From positions 1 through 33,516 of the forward strand of contig JBBSLP010000066.1 in the NCBI GenBank assembly GCA_038255145.1: a stretch of DNA of 33,516 nucleotides, written 5' to 3'. The stretch comes from WHTX01 sp038255145. Its GTDB lineage: Bacteria; Actinomycetota; Acidimicrobiia; Acidimicrobiales; CAIXPF01. The notes under the pieces are model-generated. The model did no database searches, was not told the origin of the DNA, and was given only the letters and a program-made list of their open reading frames with translations. The translations under genes and the position numbers were made by a program. Positions 16,386 through 23,283 of this stretch are shown here, piece after piece. The first letter of the stretch is position 1; each line of letters begins with the position of its first letter.

Positions 16386-16417
16386 GCCTCCACCTGCCAG
16401 GACCTCGTCGCTGCCAT
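16382..16417 (-). CDS. Eleven-codon leader ORF
   Basis: ATG 16417 lies 6 nt after the -10 TATGCT, so it is the first codon of a probable leaderless mRNA. It reads MAATRSWQVEA and stops at a TGA that overlaps the GTG of the SCO6745-family gene (GTGA). Its role could be translational coupling: ribosomes loading at the 5' end reinitiate at the GTG. The peptide itself has no recognisable function. Confidence 0.45.
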   Translation of the reverse strand: MAATRSWQVEA

Positions 16418-16423
16418 GGGCGC

Positions 16424-16445
16424 AGCATAGGTATGACGGGCGTCA
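16424..16445 (-). promoter_or_regulatory. Leaderless promoter with TGACG-type palindrome
   Basis: TGACGGGCGTCA (16434-16445, perfect 5-bp arms) is followed on the minus strand after 4 nt by the -10 TATGCT (16429-16424) and after 6 more by ATG 16417. Confidence 0.55.
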
Positions 16446-16480
16446 CCTGCCGGTATCGGCCCGGCGGCGCCCGGCGGCGC

Positions 16481-17332
16481 CTACGGGAGGCGGAGCACGA
16501 CCTCCACACGGCGGTTGAAGCGCTGGCCGTCCTCGTCCACCGACCCGTCGTCCTCGGCGTCGCGGGCCAGGGGGTGGTCCTCACCCAGACCGACGGCGGT
16601 GACCCCGCTGGCCACGACCCCGTGGGCGAGCAGGTAGCCGCGCACGTTGGCCGCCCGGGTCTCGGACAGGGCCTGGTTGGCGTCGGGCGCCCCCGTCGAG
16701 TCGGTGTGGCCCCGGACCTGGATGGCGGCGCCCGGGTACAGCCGGTTGATGAGGCTGATGGTGTTGTCCATCGTGTCCGTGCTGCCGATCTCGTCGCTGC
16801 CCGTGGCGAAGAGGTTGTCGGAGTTGAACACGACGAGCCGCACCCGGCGTCCGCTCACGTCGCGGGCCAGCAACAGGCTGCCCGAGATGCCGTCGAGGTC
16901 GATGTCAGTGGAACCGGGCAGGCGGTACAACGAGCCCTCGACCAGCTCCGAACCGTCCTCCGGCTCGTTGGGGGTCGAGATCAGGCAGGGGATGCGCAGC
17001 GCGAGGCCGGCCCCGAAGTCCTGGCTGCCGCAGGTGGGGTCGGGCTGGCCGTCACCGTCGTAGTCGTCGAGCCCGGCCTCCGCCCCCGCGGGCAGCATCG
17101 TGCTGGTCGAGCCCTGGTCGGTGGTCTCCGTCGAGTCGGCACGATCGGTGGACGGCGTGGGCCGGGGGGTACCCCCGGTCGTGACGCGGCCGCCATCGAC
17201 GGCCGTGGTCGATGTGGAGCCGCTCCCTGCGTCCTCGGCACCCGAGCCGCCGCAACTGACCGCGACCAAGGTGCCGGCCAAGACCAGCAGAGCCACCGGT
17301 GCGGGCCTCGACCAGCCGGTCCCCGAGCGCAC
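16481..17332 (-). CDS. OmpA-family lipoprotein
   Basis: The 283-aa protein begins with a signal peptide (ALLVLAGTLVAVSC) and a lipobox-like Cys27, then a Gly/Ser/Thr-rich linker, an aspartate-rich DDYDGDGQPDPTCG segment that could bind calcium, and a C-terminal OmpA domain (~165-283). The peptidoglycan-binding motif is IQVRGHTDSTGAPDANQALSETRAANVRGYLLAHGV, with FNRRVEVVL at the end. It is probably anchored in the outer face of the membrane and bound to peptidoglycan. GTG 17332 lies 4 bp after the tyrosinase stop, making it the last gene of the tyrosinase operon. An in-frame extension exists but would put residues before the signal peptide. Confidence 0.85.
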   Translation of the reverse strand: MRSGTGWSRPAPVALLVLAGTLVAVSCGGSGAEDAGSGSTSTTAVDGGRVTTGGTPRPTPSTDRADSTETTDQGSTSTMLPAGAEAGLDDYDGDGQPDPTCGSQDFGAGLALRIPCLISTPNEPEDGSELVEGSLYRLPGSTDIDLDGISGSLLLARDVSGRRVRLVVFNSDNLFATGSDEIGSTDTMDNTISLINRLYPGAAIQVRGHTDSTGAPDANQALSETRAANVRGYLLAHGVVASGVTAVGLGEDHPLARDAEDDGSVDEDGQRFNRRVEVVLRLP

Positions 17333-17336
17333 CGGC

Positions 17337-18320
17337 CTACAGCTCCACGTCGAGGTCGTCGTAGGCGTACCACTGGCCGGGGTCGAGGACATCGGCCGGG
17401 GTCAGGGTCTCGCCGAGCAGGGCGACCATGGGATCGTGCAGGTTGTGGCCCGGGTGGCTACCACCCGGCCCGGTGCCGAGGGGCCGGTAGGTGCGGCCGC
17501 CGCGGGTCATCCACGCCTCCCAGATGCGGTCGACGTTGCAGTGGTTCAAGAAGAACACGGGGTCGTTGGGCGACGTGCCCGGTGACATGTCACCGCCGAC
17601 CCACACGTGGACGGCGTTGTGGAACCCCGCAGGTGGGGTGGCCCACCCCTCCAACAGGTTCCGGAACCCGGGCTCGCCGTCCGGCCCCTGCGAGCCGGCG
17701 TCGAACGGTGGGTGGTCGTAGCTCGCCTCGAGCACGCACCGGGCCACGTCGGCCTTGGTGGGCAGACCCAGGGTGCCCCGGCCGGCGTCCCTGGCGATGG
17801 CCCGGGGTTGGTGGGCCCCGAGGTAGCTGCCCACCCGGGGGTCGATGGGCTGGCTGAGCCGGATGCGGAGCGCGCCGATGGGACCGGCGGTGACCGCGCC
17901 ACGGTTCACCCCCAGCCGGTCGGCCCGCCACAGGGTGGAACCGAGGTCACGGTCCTCGGCCCAGTCCCAGTACGGCAGCCCGAACCCGGGTTGGCCCAGC
18001 ACCCGTTGCAGGTCCTGCTCGAGGCGGAGGAGGAACAAGCGGTGCCAGGGCAGGAAGATCGACCCCCCGTGGGCCCGGTTGGACCGCTGGCCGCCGGTGG
18101 CCAGGCTCATGGTCACGTAGTGCCACAGGGCGTACAGGTCCCACCGGCTCACCTCGACCGAGCCGTCGCCGCGCATCTGCCACCCCGGCACCTGGGGACC
18201 GATCTGTTGGTTGATCTGGGCCGCGGTGATGCCGGTCATCTCCCGGGACAGCAGCACGCAGCCCCGGACGTAGGCGTCGCGGTCGGCCTGGGAGGTCTGG
18301 ACGTCACGGCGGGTGCCCAC
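17337..18320 (-). CDS. Tyrosinase (type 3 copper oxidase)
   Basis: The 327-aa tyrosinase-domain protein carries all six copper-binding histidines. CuA is His67 (ALWHYVTM), His84 (RAHGGSIFLPWHRLF) and His93. CuB is His234 and His238 (GFHNAVHVWVGG) and His260 (FFLNHCNVDRIWEAW). The enzyme family hydroxylates monophenols and oxidises catechols to quinones. No signal peptide is visible, so secretion would depend on a partner or not occur. The preceding gene encodes a MelC1-like cofactor and the GTG start is 2 bp after its stop. Confidence 0.92.
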   Translation of the reverse strand: MGTRRDVQTSQADRDAYVRGCVLLSREMTGITAAQINQQIGPQVPGWQMRGDGSVEVSRWDLYALWHYVTMSLATGGQRSNRAHGGSIFLPWHRLFLLRLEQDLQRVLGQPGFGLPYWDWAEDRDLGSTLWRADRLGVNRGAVTAGPIGALRIRLSQPIDPRVGSYLGAHQPRAIARDAGRGTLGLPTKADVARCVLEASYDHPPFDAGSQGPDGEPGFRNLLEGWATPPAGFHNAVHVWVGGDMSPGTSPNDPVFFLNHCNVDRIWEAWMTRGGRTYRPLGTGPGGSHPGHNLHDPMVALLGETLTPADVLDPGQWYAYDDLDVEL

Positions 18321-18322
18321 CG

Positions 18323-18709
18323 TCAGCGCCCCCCGCCGTCGTCGTGAGAACTGCGGTCCTGCACCCCGTGATCGTGGCCACCGTGGCCCGGGTCGCCGGC
18401 ACCGATGGGTGGGGGCAGAGGCTGGCCGGTGGCCAGGTCGATGATGACCTTGACGAGGTCGACCGCAGAGAGGGGGGCGTACTGGGGCAGGCCGTGGTAG
18501 TGGACCGTGCCGTCGTCACTGACCTGGATGGGATCGGGGAACTCCACACCGTCGATCACGATGCGGTAGTGCGTCTCGATGCTGACGTGGCGGCCCTCGT
18601 ACTCGAAGGTCCGCACCGAGCCATGGTGGTGGGCCTCCGCGGGGAGGCCTTCGGTCACATCGAACCCGGGGCGCGTGAAGCGCACCTCGATCTCGTTCTG
18701 CGGAGCCAC
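18323..18709 (-). CDS. MelC1-like tyrosinase cofactor (copper chaperone)
   Basis: In this 128-aa His-rich protein the core HYRIVIDGVEFPDPIQVSDDG (residues ~47-67), then VHYHGLPQYAPLSAVDLVKVIIDLATGQPLPP, matches from memory the Streptomyces MelC1 pattern of a Tyr-Val-Asp-Gly strand, an ADG turn, His-Tyr and a closing helix before a Leu-Pro-Pro end. HHHG, HYHG and HGGHDHG clusters could carry copper. MelC1 inserts copper into apo-tyrosinase and escorts it through Tat, but here there is no Tat signal. It is directly followed by the tyrosinase gene (2 bp). The GTG start is 12 bp after the acyl-CoA dehydrogenase stop. Confidence 0.72.
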   Translation of the reverse strand: MAPQNEIEVRFTRPGFDVTEGLPAEAHHHGSVRTFEYEGRHVSIETHYRIVIDGVEFPDPIQVSDDGTVHYHGLPQYAPLSAVDLVKVIIDLATGQPLPPPIGAGDPGHGGHDHGVQDRSSHDDGGGR

Positions 18710-18721
18710 GGTCGACGGCCC

Positions 18722-19978
18722 TCAGTCGCCGAACCACTCGATGCCGCCCTTGCCCGCCATGCGCTGGATCTCGACCTGGGCCATGGTCAGCTTGGCCAGC
18801 TGGTTCATGTGCACCTCGTCGGGACCGTCGGCGATGCGCATCATGCGGCCCATCACGTACATCTCGGCGATGGGCGTGTCTCCGCTGACGCCCTTGCCGC
18901 CGAAGATCTGCATGGCCCGGTCGGCCACGTCGTGGGCCAGCTTGGGACCGACGATCTTGACCATGGAGATGTAGTCACGGGCCCCCTTGGCCCCCGACTT
19001 GTCCATCTCGGCTGCGGCCTTGAGCACCAGCAGGCGGGCCTGTTCGATGTTGCACCGGGCCCGGGCGATGTCCTGGCGCACCGAGGACTGCTCGCTGATC
19101 TTCTTGCCGAAGGGCGAGCGCTGATCGGCCCGGGCGCACATCAGGTCCAACATGCGCTGGGCCATGCCCACGTTGGTCATGGCGTACTGGAACCGGCCCG
19201 GCCCCAGGCGCCCCTGGGCGATGGTGAAGCCCTGGCCCTCGCCGAGGATGATGTTGTCCACGGGCACGCGCACGTTGGTGAACTTCAGCTCGCCGTGACC
19301 CACGGGCGAGTGCACGTTGCCGAACACCTCGACCACCCGGACCACCTCGAGACCGGGGGTGTGGCGGGGCACGAGGATCATGGAATGGCGCTGGTGGCGG
19401 GCACTGTCGGGGTTGGAAACCCCCATGGTGACCAGCACCTCGTTGAGCGGGTGCATGATGTTGGAGGACCACCACTTTCGCCCGTTGAGCACGTACTCGT
19501 CACCGTCGCGCTCGATGGTCAACGAGATGTTCGTGGCGTCCGACGAGGCCACCTGGGGCTCGGTCATGGCGTAGGTCGAGCGGATCTCACCAGCGAGCAG
19601 TGGGCGCAGCCACTGGTCCTGCTGCTCGGCCGAGCCGAAACGGGCCAGCACCTCCATGTTGCCCCGGTCGGGGGCTGAGCAGTTGAACACCTCGAATGAC
19701 CAGGGCTGGCGGCCCATGATCTCGGCCAGCGGCGCGAACTCGAGGTTGGTCAGGCCCGGGCTCCACTCGCCGTACTCGGCGGGCAGGAACCAGTTCCAGA
19801 TGCCGGCGGCCTTGGCCTTGCCCTTGAGCTCCTCGACCACGGGCGGCTGCTTCCACAGGTTGGCCGGGTCGCTGATGAAGTCGTGGTGCTCGCGCTCCCG
19901 GGGGTAGACGTTCTCTTCCATGAAGGCCTCGAGCTGTGCGGCCAGCTCGCGGACCTTCGGGCTGTAGTCGAAGTCCAT
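18722..19978 (-). CDS. Acyl-CoA dehydrogenase
   Basis: The 418-aa FAD-dependent dehydrogenase has an N-terminal helical domain (LEAFMEENVYPRE), the middle strand domain with the FAD/substrate motif YAMTEPQVASSDATNI and the GRKWWSS segment, and a C-terminal helical domain (LAHDVADRAMQIFGGKGVSGDTPIAEMYVMGRMMRIADGPDEVH). It most resembles the ACAD10/11-like branch. It oxidises an acyl-CoA of unknown structure to the enoyl-CoA, passing electrons to ETF. AGGGGGA precedes the ATG. It is the first gene of a run with the MelC1-like, tyrosinase and OmpA genes (gaps of 12, 2 and 4 bp). Whether it shares their function is open. Confidence 0.92.
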   Translation of the reverse strand: MDFDYSPKVRELAAQLEAFMEENVYPREREHHDFISDPANLWKQPPVVEELKGKAKAAGIWNWFLPAEYGEWSPGLTNLEFAPLAEIMGRQPWSFEVFNCSAPDRGNMEVLARFGSAEQQDQWLRPLLAGEIRSTYAMTEPQVASSDATNISLTIERDGDEYVLNGRKWWSSNIMHPLNEVLVTMGVSNPDSARHQRHSMILVPRHTPGLEVVRVVEVFGNVHSPVGHGELKFTNVRVPVDNIILGEGQGFTIAQGRLGPGRFQYAMTNVGMAQRMLDLMCARADQRSPFGKKISEQSSVRQDIARARCNIEQARLLVLKAAAEMDKSGAKGARDYISMVKIVGPKLAHDVADRAMQIFGGKGVSGDTPIAEMYVMGRMMRIADGPDEVHMNQLAKLTMAQVEIQRMAGKGGIEWFGD

Positions 19979-20022
19979 GTGGTGCTCCCCCTGGGTGTCG
20001 TCCCCCGACGCGTACCGCGGCG

Positions 20023-20044
20023 ACCCTAGGCGTCGGGCCGACGC
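20023..20044 (-). promoter_or_regulatory. Promoter with palindrome, acyl-CoA dehydrogenase gene
   Basis: GCGTCGG-G-CCGACGC (20030-20044) is a perfect 7-bp inverted repeat. On the minus strand it abuts the -10 TAGGGT (20028-20023), 44 nt from the ATG at 19978. It is unlike the TGACG-type operators elsewhere. Confidence 0.5.
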
Positions 20045-20307
20045 GGCGCCTCCCGGCCCTCACCTAGGCTGGCTGTCAGCCGGTCGCACCCCCTGCCGCC
20101 GCCTTCGATGGCCCGGCGCCGCCGCCAAGTGCGCCCCGTCATGGACGATCAGGAGCTCTGCTCCCCGGCGCGTTGAGCGCCACCCGATCCCGACCCCAGG
20201 ACCTGCGCCACGCCCGCCGGCCGCGGCAGCACGGCTGCTGGGACCACCTCGTCGTGGCGCCGCTGTGGGTCGCCTACCGGGCCAACCTGGGCACGCTGCT
20301 GCGCACC
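20045..20307 (+). other. Non-coding stretch before the XRE/ImmA gene
   Basis: No convincing gene lies between the acyl-CoA dehydrogenase promoter and ATG 20308. It holds a plus-strand -10-like TAGGCT at 20065-20070, a small inverted repeat GGCTG-T-CAGCC at 20071-20081 and a 22-codon ORF (20108-20176, MARRRRQVRPV...). The ORF's TGA overlaps a TTG that opens an in-frame N-terminal extension of the XRE/ImmA gene. The extension lacks family similarity, so I treat all of this as a leader or as debris of a lost toxin gene. Confidence 0.4.
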
Positions 20308-21399
20308 ATGACCACGATCGACACGCCTGCCGAGGCGTTCTCTCCCGGAGAGTACCTGAGGGACGAGTTGGACGAGCGCGGATGGACCGTCACCGAGTTC
20401 GCGGAGATCATCGGGCGGCCCGTCCAGGCCGTGTCCGAGATCCTCAACGGGAAGAAGGAGATCACCACCGACACGGCCTGTGCGTTGGGCGAGGCCCTGG
20501 GCACGACGCCCGACCTCTGGCTCAACCTCCAGACCAGCTACCGGCTGTTCCAGGTCCGCAAGCGCACGCCAGCGCCGTCGCTCTCGCCGGTCGCCCGGCG
20601 TGCCCGCCTGCGGGCTCTCCTTCCCCTTGCCGAGGTCCGATCCCGCGGTTGGCTGCCGGCCACCGACGATCTCGATCGACTCGAGCACCTGGTGCGCAAG
20701 CTCCTCGGCATCGCCACCCTTGACGAGGTGCCGAGCTTCTCCCTGGCGGCGCGACGAGCGAGCTCCGACGAGCCACTCCCACTCGCGCAGATCGCCTGGT
20801 TGGCCCACGTACGATCGACGGCCTCCGCCCAGCGGACCGCTGTCTACGACCGGGATGCGTTGGCCGGGCTCGCCGCCGGGCTGCCTGCAGAGCTCCGCGG
20901 TGGACCGGCGACGCTCGATGAGATCCCCAGCCGTCTTGCCGCCTGCGGGGTCGCACTCGTCTTCGCCGAAGGGCTGCGGGGAGGCAAGCTCGACGGCGCG
21001 GTGACGTTCCTGGCCGACGGTCGCCCGGCCATCGGGCTGACGACGCGAGGTGATCGGTTCGACAGCCTCCTCTTCACCCTGCTCCACGAATGCGCGCACC
21101 TCACCCTCGGGCACATCACCGCCGAGAGCGAGGTGATCGTCGATGACGACGTCCTCGACGCCGATCAGGACCCCAAGGAGGCCGAGGCCAACGCCCAGGC
21201 GACCGCATGGCTCTTCCCCGGAGGCTTCCACGTGGGGTCGACGTCGATGCCCTCGGTGCTCGATGCTGCCGACCGATATCAGGTGCACCCCGGTGTCATC
21301 ATCGGGCGGCTCCAACGGGACCAGGGCAACTGGAAGCTCCATCGGGCACAGATCCCGAAGGTGCGCCCCGTCCTCAGGGACGCCGCGCTGCTGACGTGA
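20308..21399 (+). CDS. XRE-type HTH plus ImmA/IrrE metallopeptidase-like protein
   Basis: This 363-aa two-domain protein has a HigA-like XRE helix-turn-helix at residues ~10-70 (GWTVTEFAEIIGRPVQAVSEILNGKKEITTDTACALGEALG). An ImmA/IrrE zinc-peptidase domain lies at ~210-310, with HECAHLTLGH (His260, Glu261, His264) and a possible third ligand in PKEAEANAQATAW. Such fusions act as repressors, antitoxins or cleavers of repressors in TA and phage-like modules. No toxin gene is adjacent upstream or downstream. The ATG 20308 start follows the family N-terminus; an upstream TTG at 20173 extends the frame without similarity. Confidence 0.85.
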   Translation: MTTIDTPAEAFSPGEYLRDELDERGWTVTEFAEIIGRPVQAVSEILNGKKEITTDTACALGEALGTTPDLWLNLQTSYRLFQVRKRTPAPSLSPVARRARLRALLPLAEVRSRGWLPATDDLDRLEHLVRKLLGIATLDEVPSFSLAARRASSDEPLPLAQIAWLAHVRSTASAQRTAVYDRDALAGLAAGLPAELRGGPATLDEIPSRLAACGVALVFAEGLRGGKLDGAVTFLADGRPAIGLTTRGDRFDSLLFTLLHECAHLTLGHITAESEVIVDDDVLDADQDPKEAEANAQATAWLFPGGFHVGSTSMPSVLDAADRYQVHPGVIIGRLQRDQGNWKLHRAQIPKVRPVLRDAALLT

Positions 21400-21446
21400 G
21401 CGACGCCGTCCGTGGAGGCCCACGGGCACCGTGACCGATGGCGCTC

Positions 21447-21452
21447 TACGGT
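21447..21452 (+). promoter_or_regulatory. -10 element of a leaderless gene
   Basis: TACGGT lies 8 nt before the ATG at 21461. Confidence 0.5.
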
Positions 21453-21460
21453 GTCGGGCC

Positions 21461-22411
21461 ATGAGCTCGGCGCCCTACTACGACCCCGAGGTGCGGGCGG
21501 CCTTCGAGGCCCTGCCCCCCTTCGGCACCGTCCACGCCCGCACCCTCGACAAGGTCCGCGCCGCGGGCTTGGCCGAGAACGCGTTGGTCACCCTGTCCGA
21601 CAACGTCACCCGGACGGACATCACCGTGCCCGGGCCCGACGGGGACCCCGACATCCGTCTGCGGGTGCACCGGCGCAAGGGTGCCGACGGACCGCTGCCC
21701 TGCCTCTACTGGATCCACGGCGGCGGCTACGTCATCGGCTCCCCCGAGCAGGACGACCTGCGCTTCGACCGCTGGTGCCAGCGCTTCGACGTGGTCGGCG
21801 TGGCCGTGCAGTACCGCCTCGCCCCCGAGAACCCCTACCCCGCCCCCATCGAGGACTGCTACGCCGGCCTGAAGTGGGTGGCCGAGCACGGCGACGAGAT
21901 CGGCGTGGACACCAGCCACATCGGCATCGGTGGGCCCAGCGGCGGTGGCGGACTGGCGGCGGCCCTGGGCCTGGTCACCCGGGACCGGGGCCAGATCGAC
22001 CTCGACTACCAGCTGCTCATCTACCCCATGATCGACGACACCCGCACCAGCGTGTCCGCCGGCTGGGACGTGCCCGTGTGGAACCCGGCCTCCAACGAGT
22101 TCGGCTGGCAGTCCTACCTGGGCGAGCTCTACGGCACCGACGACATCCCCTACCACGCGGCCCCGTCACGGGCCACGGACCTGTCGGGCCTACCGCCCAC
22201 CTACATCATGGTCGGCGGCCTCGACGCCTTCGCCGACGAGGACATCGAGTACGCCAAGCGCCTCAACCACGCCGGCGTCCCCGTGGAGCTCCACGTCTAC
22301 CCCGGTGCCCCCCACGCCTTCGAGGGCATGGCCGCAGGCACGGCGGTGGCCAAGCAGGCCCGGCGCGACATGAACAACTGGTTGGGCGCCCGTCTGGGCT
22401 CCACCCGCTGA
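21461..22411 (+). CDS. Alpha/beta hydrolase, hormone-sensitive-lipase family
   Basis: The 316-aa esterase has the HSL-family oxyanion motif YWIHGGGYVIGS (HGGG at 86-89), VAVQYRLAPENPYPAPIEDCYAGLKW, the nucleophile elbow GGPSGGGGLAAA with Ser160, the acid in GGLDAFADED and the catalytic His in YPGAPHAFEGMA. The family hydrolyses short- to medium-chain esters, with unknown substrate here. The ATG is supported by TACGGT 8 nt upstream, and the in-frame upstream codons are excluded. The beta-diketone hydrolase gene follows 80 bp later with its own -10. Confidence 0.9.
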   Translation: MSSAPYYDPEVRAAFEALPPFGTVHARTLDKVRAAGLAENALVTLSDNVTRTDITVPGPDGDPDIRLRVHRRKGADGPLPCLYWIHGGGYVIGSPEQDDLRFDRWCQRFDVVGVAVQYRLAPENPYPAPIEDCYAGLKWVAEHGDEIGVDTSHIGIGGPSGGGGLAAALGLVTRDRGQIDLDYQLLIYPMIDDTRTSVSAGWDVPVWNPASNEFGWQSYLGELYGTDDIPYHAAPSRATDLSGLPPTYIMVGGLDAFADEDIEYAKRLNHAGVPVELHVYPGAPHAFEGMAAGTAVAKQARRDMNNWLGARLGSTR

Positions 22412-22447
22412 CCAGTACCCCGGACGCGGCCTCACCCCCCGGTCCAC

Positions 22448-22453
22448 TACGGT
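22448..22453 (+). promoter_or_regulatory. -10 element of the beta-diketone hydrolase gene
   Basis: TACGGT at 22448-22453 gives a transcript with about a 32-nt leader. The GGGGGG run at 22477-22482 is the likely ribosome-binding site for ATG 22492. Confidence 0.4.
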
Positions 22454-22491
22454 CGCCTCGACCATCGTCGGGACCGGGGGGAACCTGAGAC

Positions 22492-23274
22492 ATGGAACTG
22501 CACGAGTACCAGGACCGCTTCAAGTGCGTCGACGTGAAGCGCAGCGATGACGGCGTCCTCGTCGTCCAGATGCGCAACCGGGGTCAGTCGCTGATCTGGG
22601 GTGGCCTGCCCCACCGCGAGCTGCCCGAACTGTTCGCCATGATCGCCTCGGACCGGGCCAACCGGGTCATGGTGCTGACCGGCTCGGGCGATGAGTTCAT
22701 CAGCATGGGCGACGCCGGGGCCGGGCCCAACCCGTTGGCCCAGGGCCGGGCCACCCCCGCCACCTGGGAACAGATCATCTACGAGGGCAATCGGCTCGTG
22801 CACCAGATGCTCGAGATCGACGTCCCCATCATCTGTGCGCTGAACGGGCCCGTCGTCGCCCACTCCGAGCTGGCCGTGCTCTGCGACATCATCATCGCCG
22901 CCGACCACGCCTACTTCCAGGACGCCCCCCACTTCCCCGGAGGGCTCGTCCCCGGCGACAGCATGCAGATCGTCTGGCCCCTGCTGTTGGGACCCAACCG
23001 CGGCCGCTACTTCCTGCTCACCGGCCAGAAGCTCCACGCCGCCGAAGCGTTGCAGCTGGGCGTGGTCGGCGAGGTGCTGCCCGCGGCCGAGGTGCTGCCC
23101 CGGGCCTTGGCGCTGGCGGCCGAACTGGCCCAGCGCAACCCCATCCTGTTGCGCCACACCCGCCACGTGCTGACCCGCCCGTGGAAGCGGGCCATGGCCG
23201 AGGACCTGCACCTCGGCCTGGCCCTCGAAGGCATCGCCTCACTGGGCGCCCGCCCCATCGAGCGGGACGCCTGA
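22492..23274 (+). CDS. 6-oxocamphor-hydrolase-like beta-diketone hydrolase (crotonase fold)
   Basis: The 260-aa crotonase-superfamily protein aligns along its length with Rhodococcus 6-oxocamphor hydrolase as I recall it: QSLIWGGLPHRELPELF, DRANRVMVLTGSG, EQIIYEGNRLV, VPIICALNGPVVAHSE, FQDAPHFPGGLVPGD and GRYFLLTGQKL. All five active-site residues reported for that enzyme (Trp40, His122, His145, Asp154, Glu244) have counterparts at Trp36, His124, His147, Asp156 and Glu246. That enzyme cleaves a C-C bond in a bicyclic beta-diketone by a retro-Claisen reaction without CoA. The substrate here is unknown, probably an alicyclic 1,3-diketone. It ends 9 bp from the convergent dioxygenase gene. Confidence 0.86.
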   Translation: MELHEYQDRFKCVDVKRSDDGVLVVQMRNRGQSLIWGGLPHRELPELFAMIASDRANRVMVLTGSGDEFISMGDAGAGPNPLAQGRATPATWEQIIYEGNRLVHQMLEIDVPIICALNGPVVAHSELAVLCDIIIAADHAYFQDAPHFPGGLVPGDSMQIVWPLLLGPNRGRYFLLTGQKLHAAEALQLGVVGEVLPAAEVLPRALALAAELAQRNPILLRHTRHVLTRPWKRAMAEDLHLGLALEGIASLGARPIERDA

Positions 23275-23283
23275 ACCCCTCGC

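Noticed and set aside
20173..20307. 45-residue N-terminal extension of the XRE/ImmA protein from TTG
   Set aside because: The extension shows no family similarity. The HigA-like N-terminus begins at ATG 20308.
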